A stretch of DNA of 32,270 nucleotides from Candidatus Coproplasma excrementigallinarum (GTDB taxonomy: Bacteria; Bacillota; Clostridia; Christensenellales; Borkfalkiaceae), in the NCBI GenBank assembly GCA_018714625.1, contig DVNE01000019.1, positions 1-32,270 on the forward strand, read 5' to 3'. The position numbers and the translations under genes are program-made. How positions within the stretch are numbered: position 1 is the stretch's first letter; every line of letters begins with the position of its first letter. Below are positions 25,901 through 32,270 of this stretch, piece after piece. The notes under the pieces are model-generated. The model was not told the origin of the DNA and did not search any database. It saw only the letters and a program-made list of their open reading frames with translations.

Positions 25901-26022
25901 TTGAGCGCCTGGTTTATAGTGCCCGAGTAGGCGTCCGCGACGGTTGAACCCACGGCCACACAGCAGAGAAGACTGGCAAACGTTGTGGAAAGACCCGCCC
26001 ATATACGTGTTTTTTTTAACAT
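22942..26022 (-). CDS. glycoside hydrolase family 3 protein with swapped domain order, signal/TM N-terminus and C-terminal TM anchor
   Basis: GH3 C-terminal and Fn3-like parts come first (VIVLLNSPNPMEVEEI...ILFIGYPGQYGFQGVAEILRGTTNPSGHIADTYA...YPFGYGLSYTSF). The (beta/alpha)8 part follows (NMHRTPFGGRNFEYFSECSTM...KHFTGNDQEFQR...GYQGHAITDGAAAG). TM at the C-terminus. Confidence 0.92.
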   Translation of the reverse strand: MLKKTRIWAGLSTTFASLLCCVAVGSTVADAYSGTINQALNITTSEIVTENPDPNEDTVYYKSSFGDFNEANLKKLQAAAKEQAINEMREGAALLYNPDGALPMKSESKITLFGRAAATPSYQAQSAGNKITDSTEDKIDLKTALEAEGFEINGQVWSDLRASDTEITVGSAAGFEETPQFYSSCIGKVGDYDDAAVVVLTRQGAEGTDLAMDDVDDDGTTVLSALALHSNEREMLRLVRNKFEKVIVLLNSPNPMEVEEIERYCDAILFIGYPGQYGFQGVAEILRGTTNPSGHIADTYAVNSLSAPAVVNSGTRTPLYENASEIESRLGSSEKATYMSFQAESIFVGYRYYETRYNDCVIGLGNAASAAGASGGASSWNYSSEVSYPFGYGLSYTSFSQTLKQVNAGADKITVTVEVINTGDVAGKSVVQVYAQTPYGEYEMENGVEKSAVQLVGFDKTEILQPDESCEVTVEVDPYLLASYDASVLETYYLSEGDYYIAIGDNSHDALNNILAAQGYGTDDGMDYEGTASKAYKYTLARDESTYSEGENGAEITNRFEDCDINYWQEGSGTYLSRKDWANTYPVEQTTISASDKMIEALSGEWYEKPADAPTYSEIASQFGQNNGLTLIDMRDVPITDVGTWRKFIFQMNIEDLPYATADGFVNPAISVLSPSFPVGDGCDSVSGSIVIYQQSGTNKPANKDDKAKISVACVRYCSKPILTGTFNPDLHASRGTIMGEEGLWRGNLENFGTGANMHRTPFGGRNFEYFSECSTMTYLAAKTEVEAMQKTGVHACSKHFTGNDQEFQREGVSVFFSEQAFREGNLRAFEGALREAKAGGYMSSFERLGTVWSSASYAMNTGIVRGEWGYQGHAITDGAAAGTGYVNHSSYKDHAVEVFAAGTQQWCLDSNAGHGKAALQIAKQTNDGNILELMIDAAIHWEYAIVNSCVINGISRNSKIVSITPWWRTAIDSAIAVCAVITVAGAALLVTGTVFKLKDKKRKSDAGEGGAATDNGAGSGNLSEG

Positions 26023-26054
26023 TTTTCACCTGTTATCGATATGCTTTTATGGAT

Positions 26055-26094
26055 ATGCCGCCGCGCAGGCGCGGCGGCATACACTTTTTTTATG
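26055..26094 (+). terminator. GC-rich hairpin with + strand T-tract between GH3 and LRR lipoprotein genes
   Basis: atgccgccgcgc-agg-cgcggcggcat then acacttttttta on the + strand; flanking genes are on the minus strand. Confidence 0.4.
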
Positions 26095-26677
26095 CGCCAG
26101 TATAGTTGCAGACTACCGTGTAGCCGTCCATAAGCTCGTTGCCCTGAGCGTCTATCTGAACGGCATCCCACTCTGCCTCCGTTCCGCGGAAGTAGATGGT
26201 TACGTTTTCGCCGCAGCCCATAAAGCTATCGTACTCTATCTTTTTGAGGCCCTTGCCGAAGACGATTTCTTCAAGCTTTTCGCAGCGGATGAATGCGGCC
26301 GAGCCGTAAGTCTCTATTCCGTCGGGAAGGACAAGCTTTGTCATTGTGAAGTTGCTTACAGCCGCAGCGCCGAATATATCTATGCCCTGGCTTACCGTTA
26401 TGCTGTTCACGTCGTAGGTGAAGTTACGCATAACCCTTTCGCCAATGCCGCGTACGGGCAAATCTTCGTGCCAGTTGCCTATAACCACGTCCACATCGGT
26501 GCAGGTACCAACGCCCGTAACGGTGTAGTATGTTCCGTCTTCGCTGAGCTGGTACTCAAGTCCTGCACTGCCCTCTACCTTTTCCACCGAGTCTCCGCAT
26601 GCAGCAAACGCAAAGCAGCATACAACCGCAACAATCGCCGCAAAAACGGCAGCCATAAGTTTTTTGTGTTTCATCAT
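26090..26677 (-). CDS. lipoprotein with BspA-like leucine-rich repeats (LRR_5)
   Basis: MMKHKKLMAAVFAAIVAVVCCFAFAACGD lipobox; repeats ...GIETYGSAAFIRCEKLEEIVFGKGLKKIEYDSFMGCGENVTIYFRGTEAEWDAVQI. Confidence 0.85.
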   Translation of the reverse strand: MMKHKKLMAAVFAAIVAVVCCFAFAACGDSVEKVEGSAGLEYQLSEDGTYYTVTGVGTCTDVDVVIGNWHEDLPVRGIGERVMRNFTYDVNSITVSQGIDIFGAAAVSNFTMTKLVLPDGIETYGSAAFIRCEKLEEIVFGKGLKKIEYDSFMGCGENVTIYFRGTEAEWDAVQIDAQGNELMDGYTVVCNYTGA

Positions 26678-26804
26678 TTTTACTCCTTTTGTTTTTTTCT
26701 CCCCTTATGCCATTAAGCAGCCGGGCCTTTTGTTGAGCCGATTATATCGCAATAAAAAATTTTTTGTCTGATTTTGCCCTGAAATGATAAGTTAACGCCC
26801 CGAA

Positions 26805-26837
26805 AAAAAGAGAGGCTGCAAAAAGCCCCTCTTTTTA
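26805..26837 (-). terminator. terminator of the two-component operon
   Basis: Minus strand: aaagaggggctttttgcagcctctctttttttc. Confidence 0.7.
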
Positions 26838-26856
26838 ACCTGAAATTATTTATTTT

Positions 26857-28182
26857 TCAGCGCTGCGGAATGACTATGCTCACCATATAGCGGCTGTTTT
26901 CGGCAGAGATATTCATACCTCCGCCATACTTTTCAACGATATACTTCATAGAACTTACGCCGTAACCGTGCAGGTATCTGTCCTGCTTTTTGGTAGAAAG
27001 CGGCAGACCTTTGACCATAGTCGGCGGCACGACGCAGTAATTCTCCACTGTAATGCTTATAAGTTTTCCGTGCAGAGCTATCTTGAGCGAAATATCTCTG
27101 TTTGCCTCTTCCGCGTCCCTGACCGCCTCTATGGCGTTATCCAGCGCGTTGCCAAGGAGCGACCAGATGTCCGCCGCCTCCATAAACGCAAGCGCCGCGC
27201 CGTCTGCCATATATGCAAATCTTATTTTGTAACTGTTGCAATAGCGCACCTTTTCAGTTAAAAGGACGTCGAGCGCCTCGTTGCCCGTGTGCACCGTCTC
27301 TTCGTATATCTCAACCGTGCGCTGCACCTTGTCGGTAAACTTTTTCCGCTCCTCCAACGGCACCTGCGAGGCAATGAGCAGCGCAATCTGCTTTTTTATG
27401 TCGTGACACTTAAGGTTTATCTGTTCAATGTTCTCCTTAGAGAGCTGTTGCTGCTTGCCCTGAAGGCGAATGAGCTCGTCAAGCACCCTGTTATCCATCT
27501 CAAGCTTGCTCTGACCGAAGTAACCGAACTGCAAAAACAGAGTAAGCAGACATATCACCGTGCTGTTCAGCACAAAGAGAATGAGCATAAGTTGCGAAAC
27601 GGCATCTGTATCAGACTGCGTTCCGTCCTTGTACAGAAAGTTTATTACGAAGTTTGTAAGCACGAGCACGAGCGAGATAGACAGAATTCTGTACGACTTT
27701 ATGTGGTTGAGCGCGCCGTCCTTGTTCATTCGTCGTGCAAACAGGAAGTAGGCCGCCACATACACGACGGCAACAACCAAAAACTCAATCGTCCTCTTGC
27801 CGACAACGCTGTACGAAAAAGGGATATAGATGAGCGAAGCTATATTGCTCGATATGCTCTGCACCGAACAGGCGGCTATTCCGCAGAACAGCAATTCCTT
27901 CCAGCTGAGTTTAAAGCTGATAAGGCAGATAAACCCGGCAAGTACGGCTATAAGCAAAAATCCTAGCGCAACCGTTATGTTATACGGCGTGTGGAACATA
28001 TACCTGATTTTGTACTCCAGTCCAAGTACCGTCATCAGCACAAACCATGCCGCTGAGGAGAGGCTGAACCGCAGCCAGAACATTTTTCGCTTTTTCAGCG
28101 AAAAACAGAACAGCAGATAGGCGGCAAGTATGCTGTTTGAATACTGCAGAACGTAGTCGAAAAACGCGTTGATGGCTTCCAT
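26857..28182 (-). CDS. GHKL-domain sensor histidine kinase (AgrC-like)
   Basis: Six or more TM segments; NLKCHDIKKQIALL H-box; LLGNALDNAIEAV N-box; YLHGYGVSSMKYIVEKYGGGMNI G-box. Confidence 0.9.
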   Translation of the reverse strand: MEAINAFFDYVLQYSNSILAAYLLFCFSLKKRKMFWLRFSLSSAAWFVLMTVLGLEYKIRYMFHTPYNITVALGFLLIAVLAGFICLISFKLSWKELLFCGIAACSVQSISSNIASLIYIPFSYSVVGKRTIEFLVVAVVYVAAYFLFARRMNKDGALNHIKSYRILSISLVLVLTNFVINFLYKDGTQSDTDAVSQLMLILFVLNSTVICLLTLFLQFGYFGQSKLEMDNRVLDELIRLQGKQQQLSKENIEQINLKCHDIKKQIALLIASQVPLEERKKFTDKVQRTVEIYEETVHTGNEALDVLLTEKVRYCNSYKIRFAYMADGAALAFMEAADIWSLLGNALDNAIEAVRDAEEANRDISLKIALHGKLISITVENYCVVPPTMVKGLPLSTKKQDRYLHGYGVSSMKYIVEKYGGGMNISAENSRYMVSIVIPQR

Positions 28183-28878
28183 TTATCCCTTCTTCCCGAA
28201 GTAGGCGGCCATGGCGTCGAGCAGTTCGCGCTTCTTCAGACGGCTCAGTTCAAGACTGTGCCCGCCCACGACTACCGTATCTGCATTTATTTCGGTAATG
28301 TATGCAAGGTTTACAAGATAGCATTTGTTGCACTGTACAAAATCAGCGCCGAGCACCTCCCTTGCCTTGGCAAGCGGCATGCGCTGAGTGAAACTCTCCG
28401 TTTTAAGGTGGAAGGTAAGCTGATGGCCTGATACTTCGACATACACTATCATCGTAAGCCTGCGGAAACCAGACTTCAGCGGCAGAATTATCTCGTATGA
28501 CTTGCTTGAAGCGGCTATCCTGAGCGCCTTTTCAAACCTGGGCACAAACGCCTCGTACTCAAGCGGCTTTATAAGGTAGTCCATCGCGTCGACTTCATAC
28601 CCCCTTACCGCGCACTGCGCAAGGCGGGTGACAAAAATTATGCACGCCGTCTTGTCCACGTCCCTTAGTTTTTTGGCGGCATCCAGGCCGTCCATCAGCG
28701 GCATCTCTATGTCCAGAAAGACTATGTCAGACGGCTCGGGAGCCGAAATGAGGTCAATGCCGTTGGTAAAAACGGAAATTTTATAGTTTATGCCCTTAGA
28801 CTGCCCGTAACGGCGTATATAACCTTCAAGCTGCTCCGCAAAGGGCCGCTCATCTTCAACGATTGCTATTCTTACCAT
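28183..28878 (-). CDS. LytTR-family response regulator
   Basis: MVRIAIVEDERPFAEQL...DIVFLDIEMPLMDGLDAAKKLR receiver, then LytTR domain ...FVQCNKCYLVNLAYITEINADTVVVGGHSLELSRLKKRELLDAM. Confidence 0.93.
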   Translation of the reverse strand: MVRIAIVEDERPFAEQLEGYIRRYGQSKGINYKISVFTNGIDLISAPEPSDIVFLDIEMPLMDGLDAAKKLRDVDKTACIIFVTRLAQCAVRGYEVDAMDYLIKPLEYEAFVPRFEKALRIAASSKSYEIILPLKSGFRRLTMIVYVEVSGHQLTFHLKTESFTQRMPLAKAREVLGADFVQCNKCYLVNLAYITEINADTVVVGGHSLELSRLKKRELLDAMAAYFGKKG

Positions 28879-29116
28879 ATTTTTCCCCTTGTGATACTTT
28901 TAACGTCAGGCGCACCCCAACAAAAATTCAGGCCGCCGACATCAAAAATAATGAAATTATTTAACAACTTTTGCAATAATTTTCCGTTTTTTTGTGCGGT
29001 TGTTTTAAACATAACATATTTTTTTGCGTTTTGCAAGCAAAATTTTTAAACTTATAGCTGGCAAAATAAGCCACGATTAACAATTTTTTGTAAAAATTGC
29101 ATAAACGGCTGAAAGA

Positions 29117-29149
29117 GTAAAAAACCACACCTAAAGGTGTGTTTTTTAT
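29117..29149. terminator. bidirectional-looking terminator hairpin
   Basis: aaaaaaccacacct-aa-aggtgtgtttttt. Confidence 0.6.
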
Positions 29150-29219
29150 GTCGCAGAAAATTTTTTGTGCAGACGGCAAAAAAACGGCAAAAATAAATTT
29201 GCCGCAACGTAAAAGAACA

Positions 29220-29250
29220 TAAAAAAAGCACAGCTTTAAGCCGTGCCGTC
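29220..29250 (-). terminator. terminator after the RluA gene
   Basis: Minus strand: ggcacggcttaaagctgtgcttttttta. Confidence 0.75.
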
Positions 29251-29264
29251 AAATTTTAAAAAAT

Positions 29265-30083
29265 TTATGCCGTAGGAGTAAAAGAACTGGTGAAAACCCG
29301 ACCGCTCAGGTAGGCCAACACCCCCTTGCCCTCAACCGAGAGCGAGGCCGAAACAAGCCGCTGCCTGCGCGCGCCATACTTTTTGTTGAGCGCCTGGTCG
29401 CCGTACTTTTCGTCACCTAGCACGGGACAGCCTATGTGCGCCATCTGCGCGCGTATCTGGTGAGTCCGCCCCGTGTGCAGCGCAAGCTTTACAAGCGCTA
29501 TATCGCCCATGGTCTCCTCCACCTGATACTCGGTCACTATGCGCAGATAGCCCGCGCGGGGGACGTCTGATATGCGCACCGTTGCCGACTTTTCGTCCTT
29601 GAACAAGTAAGCCGTAAGCACACCGCCGCGGCTTAAAAAACAATTTTTGCACAGCGCAAGATAGGTCTTGTGCGCGCGGTGCTCTTTGAAGGCCGCCTCC
29701 AGCTCCGCCTTTGCGGCGGCTTTTTTTGCGAAAATTATTACGCCCGAGGTGTTTCTGTCCAACCTGTGCACGGCAAAATAGCTGCCGTTAAAATTGAGTT
29801 CGCTGGCGAGCCCTTCGGTTGAAACGCCCGAAAATTTATCGCACACGCGCACGTTTTCGTCCTCGAATATGACGTTATGACTGAGCTTTGCCTCCTGCGC
29901 GGGCGAGGTAAAGTACGTCACCTCGTCGCCGACGTGAAGCGGCATATTTTTTGATGTGCGCACGCCGTTCACCCTTATATCGCGCGCACGCAGAAGCGCG
30001 GCAAAGGCAAAACTGCCCTGCGGATAATGTTCGTCGGTGAACGTCTTTAAATCGGACGGATTTTCAACTTTAAACTTCTTCAT
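29265..30083 (-). CDS. RluA-family pseudouridine synthase
   Basis: S4-like N-terminus and catalytic FAVHRLDRNTSGVIIFAK; ALHTGRTHQIRAQMAHIGCPVLGDEKYG. The track start at 30158 is possible; MKKFKVENPSD at 30083 looks more natural. Confidence 0.92.
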   Translation of the reverse strand: MKKFKVENPSDLKTFTDEHYPQGSFAFAALLRARDIRVNGVRTSKNMPLHVGDEVTYFTSPAQEAKLSHNVIFEDENVRVCDKFSGVSTEGLASELNFNGSYFAVHRLDRNTSGVIIFAKKAAAKAELEAAFKEHRAHKTYLALCKNCFLSRGGVLTAYLFKDEKSATVRISDVPRAGYLRIVTEYQVEETMGDIALVKLALHTGRTHQIRAQMAHIGCPVLGDEKYGDQALNKKYGARRQRLVSASLSVEGKGVLAYLSGRVFTSSFTPTA

Positions 30084-30192
30084 AACAAAGGTAAAAGGGC
30101 ACTCGCGCACAATCGCACGGCAATACATCATTCTGCGCAGCGGGTTTACCGGAAACACAATAGTTCACGGCAAACCATTGAGCGCAGCGGTT

Positions 30193-32076
30193 TTATGTGA
30201 AAAGCGAGAACAGAAAATGCACCGCGTACGATAAGAGAAAGGCGGTAACAAGCTGCAAAAACAGCAGTTTAATCGAAAATTTAAGGCCGGTCTCCTTTAC
30301 CGAGGCAGAAAAGGCAGATATGCACGGCGGGCAGAGCAGTAAAAACGTGGAGGCGGCAAGCGCCGAAGAAAGCTCCAGCCCAGTACCGAGCGGCATAAGC
30401 ATGGAGATTGTTGCGGCAATGTTTTCCTTGGCGGAAAAGCCTGAAATAAAGGCAAAGGCCAGCCGCCAGTCTGTAATGCCCATGGGCAGAAAGAGCGGCA
30501 GAAGCGCCCTGGAGATTGCGGCAAGCATACTGTACTGCACATCGCAAGGAGCGAGCGCAAACGTGAAGTTGGACAGTACCCAGCTGACAATGCAGAAGAG
30601 CATTACCGCCGTGGCTACCTTAATTATAAACCCTTTTATGTAAAAAAACAACTTTTTTAAGACGACGACGGGCGAAGGAAGGCCGAGCGGAGTTACTTCA
30701 GAGAGCATATCCTCCCCCTCGCCCCGCCACAGGGCGCACACTGCAAGCGAGATTGCCACGCCCGCAAAATAGAATGCCGATACCGCAAAGAAGGGGTTTT
30801 TGAACAGCGGAGAGAGCAGCGTTAAAAAAACGGGCATTTTTGCGCCGCACGGTATGTATGCGAGCGCCGCAACCGCCTTGAGCTGAGTATTTTTTGAAGT
30901 GAACCCGCGCGTGGTGAGTATGGCCGCCGCCGTACAGCCAAAGCCCGATATGAGCGAAAACGCCGCCCTGCCGGAGAGCTTTACCCTTTCAAACACGCCG
31001 TCCGTTACAAACGAGAGCGCAGACATAACGCCGCTTTCGTCGAGCAGCGTAAGAAACAGATATAGTACAAAAAGTTGCGGCACAAATGAAAGTACGCCGC
31101 CCGCACCGCCTATTATGCCGTCGCACAGCAGCGATTGCACCTTGCCGTCAGGCAGTACCGAAGCAGCGGCAGCGCGCAGTTTTACCGAGATAAGCTCCTC
31201 TGCAAGCCCCTTTAAGTATTCCCCGGGCATACCCGGGAAAAAAGCAAAAATGAAAGTTGCAAGTATTGCGAAAATAAAGAAAAAGAGGGCAAAATATCTG
31301 TTCAGAAAGAGCTTTTCTGCACGTGTGAGACCGCAATTACCCCCATAATATGCCTTGTTTACCGCACTTTGCAGCCTGCTCTTGCCGTCTGAGCCATAAG
31401 CGCGGCTGCCCGCATCATAAAAGCGACCGTGTGCGGCTTGGGTGCGGCCACTTGAAGCGTAAGTGCCGCTATCGGCTGAGGAGGTGCGGCCGTCCGAGGC
31501 AGAGGCACGACCGTCTGCGGTATGTGTATAGTATTCTGCGGCGGCAGAGCGCATGTGCGTTTGTCCGCTTTCAGCGAGCAGAGGTATTATTTTTTTAAGC
31601 TGTTTTACAGAGGAAGTTACGGGCACGCCAAGGGAGGAGGCAAGCGCATTTTCGTCGATGCGGCCGCCGCGGCGCTTAAGCTGTCTGATTTTTGTAAGAT
31701 AGACAGCGGCATTGGCATTGAGTGACAATATCTGCCCGATAAACTCAAGCGAATTCAAAAGAGTGAGGCTGTCCGCCACCACTATTACGGCGTCGGACGA
31801 GGCGATTTCTTCGGCGGCGCAGGCCTCCTCCATCGAATAGCCGTTGAATGAGTAGAGGCCTGGGACGTCGACGTAGGTTATTCCGCCCCTCGTCTTGTAT
31901 GCGGGGCTGGTAGTTACGCCGTGCCAGTTGCCCGTTTTAAGCCTGCTGTGCGTAAGAGCATTGAACAGTGTGGTTTTGCCTGCGTTGGGGTTGCCCGCAA
32001 GCACTATTTTTACGGTTGACGCGCCCTTGGTGCGCGGTAAGGCCCTATGCGGCCGAGCAAAGGAATACACACTCAC
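30193..32076 (-). CDS. feoB: FeoB-type ferrous iron transport protein B, atypical
   Basis: GNPNAGKTTLFNALT (G1), NWHGVTT (G2), DVPGLYSF (G3); membrane motifs LISGFGCTAAAILTTRG and YIPCGAKMPVFLTLL; GTG start overlapping the feoA stop. Confidence 0.9.
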   Translation of the reverse strand: MSVYSFARPHRALPRTKGASTVKIVLAGNPNAGKTTLFNALTHSRLKTGNWHGVTTSPAYKTRGGITYVDVPGLYSFNGYSMEEACAAEEIASSDAVIVVADSLTLLNSLEFIGQILSLNANAAVYLTKIRQLKRRGGRIDENALASSLGVPVTSSVKQLKKIIPLLAESGQTHMRSAAAEYYTHTADGRASASDGRTSSADSGTYASSGRTQAAHGRFYDAGSRAYGSDGKSRLQSAVNKAYYGGNCGLTRAEKLFLNRYFALFFFIFAILATFIFAFFPGMPGEYLKGLAEELISVKLRAAAASVLPDGKVQSLLCDGIIGGAGGVLSFVPQLFVLYLFLTLLDESGVMSALSFVTDGVFERVKLSGRAAFSLISGFGCTAAAILTTRGFTSKNTQLKAVAALAYIPCGAKMPVFLTLLSPLFKNPFFAVSAFYFAGVAISLAVCALWRGEGEDMLSEVTPLGLPSPVVVLKKLFFYIKGFIIKVATAVMLFCIVSWVLSNFTFALAPCDVQYSMLAAISRALLPLFLPMGITDWRLAFAFISGFSAKENIAATISMLMPLGTGLELSSALAASTFLLLCPPCISAFSASVKETGLKFSIKLLFLQLVTAFLLSYAVHFLFSLFT

Positions 32077-32270
32077 AGCGGCTGCACCTCTATACGGGAG
32101 GCAATAGTTTTGCGCACGGCCAAGCGCACCGCCCCGCAGGAAAGGAGCACGCTGCTTTTAAAAATTGAGTATCCTAGCACCGTCACCGCCCTGCCGCATA
32201 CAAAACCGAGGGCGCGCAGTCTTTCGGCGGCGGCACCCGTCACCCCCACCTTTACTATCTTCGCACTCTC
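32073..32270 (-). CDS. feoA: FeoA-domain protein (5' part beyond window)
   Basis: Manual translation: ESAKIVKVGVTGAAAERLRALGFVCGRAVTVLGYSIFKSSVLLSCGAVRLAVRKTIASRIEVQPL*, a FeoA/SH3-like pattern directly upstream of feoB. Confidence 0.82.
   Translation of the reverse strand, partial: ESAKIVKVGVTGAAAERLRALGFVCGRAVTVLGYSIFKSSVLLSCGAVRLAVRKTIASRIEVQPL

Noticed and set aside
26740-26800. GCGTTAACTT upstream of the lipoprotein as a LytTR binding box
   Set aside because: Only one weak match and no paired direct repeat; kept only as a suggestion within the cassette finding.
28961-29252. Small minus ORFs upstream of the LytTR regulator considered as AgrD-like peptide precursors
   Set aside because: No AgrD-like amphipathic leader, Cys-containing ring motif or acidic tail, and no agrB neighbour.

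Overview
The window looks like a chromosomal segment from a Clostridia-type Firmicute. That placement is inferred from gene content and the sigma-A/RBS signals; no taxonomic search was possible. There is no CRISPR array, rRNA or intact transposase/phage module. From left to right it contains: a truncated TrkH/KtrB-type K+ transporter; a DeoR-family regulator; a DUF559 nuclease-like protein; a lipoprotein; a DUF89 protein; a Zn-dependent PLC-like protein; a UMF1/Atg22-like MFS transporter; a membrane-anchored protein with 33 EExxPx hexapeptide repeats and an L15-like C-terminus; a PucR-type HTH protein coupled to an S41 protease; a multi-TM protein; a STAS / HATPase-like / sigma / HATPase partner-switching operon; citrate synthase; an atypical EFR1-type flavodoxin-ferredoxin protein; six tRNA genes (Gly, Arg, His, Gln, Lys, Lys); a domain-swapped, membrane-anchored GH3 enzyme with a small membrane partner; an LRR_5 lipoprotein; a GHKL/LytTR two-component system; an RluA pseudouridine synthase; and an atypical FeoB with a truncated FeoA. 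The best candidates for follow-up are: the L15-like repeat membrane protein; the sigma operon whose central anti-sigma-like protein looks catalytically degenerate while a second HATPase lies after sigma; the duplicated 3' end of tRNA-Lys flanking a structured ~150-bp segment next to a 22-bp tandem repeat; the EFR1 homolog lacking a recognisable FMN loop; and the FeoB lacking a canonical G4 motif. All family assignments come from reading motifs by eye and need profile searches.
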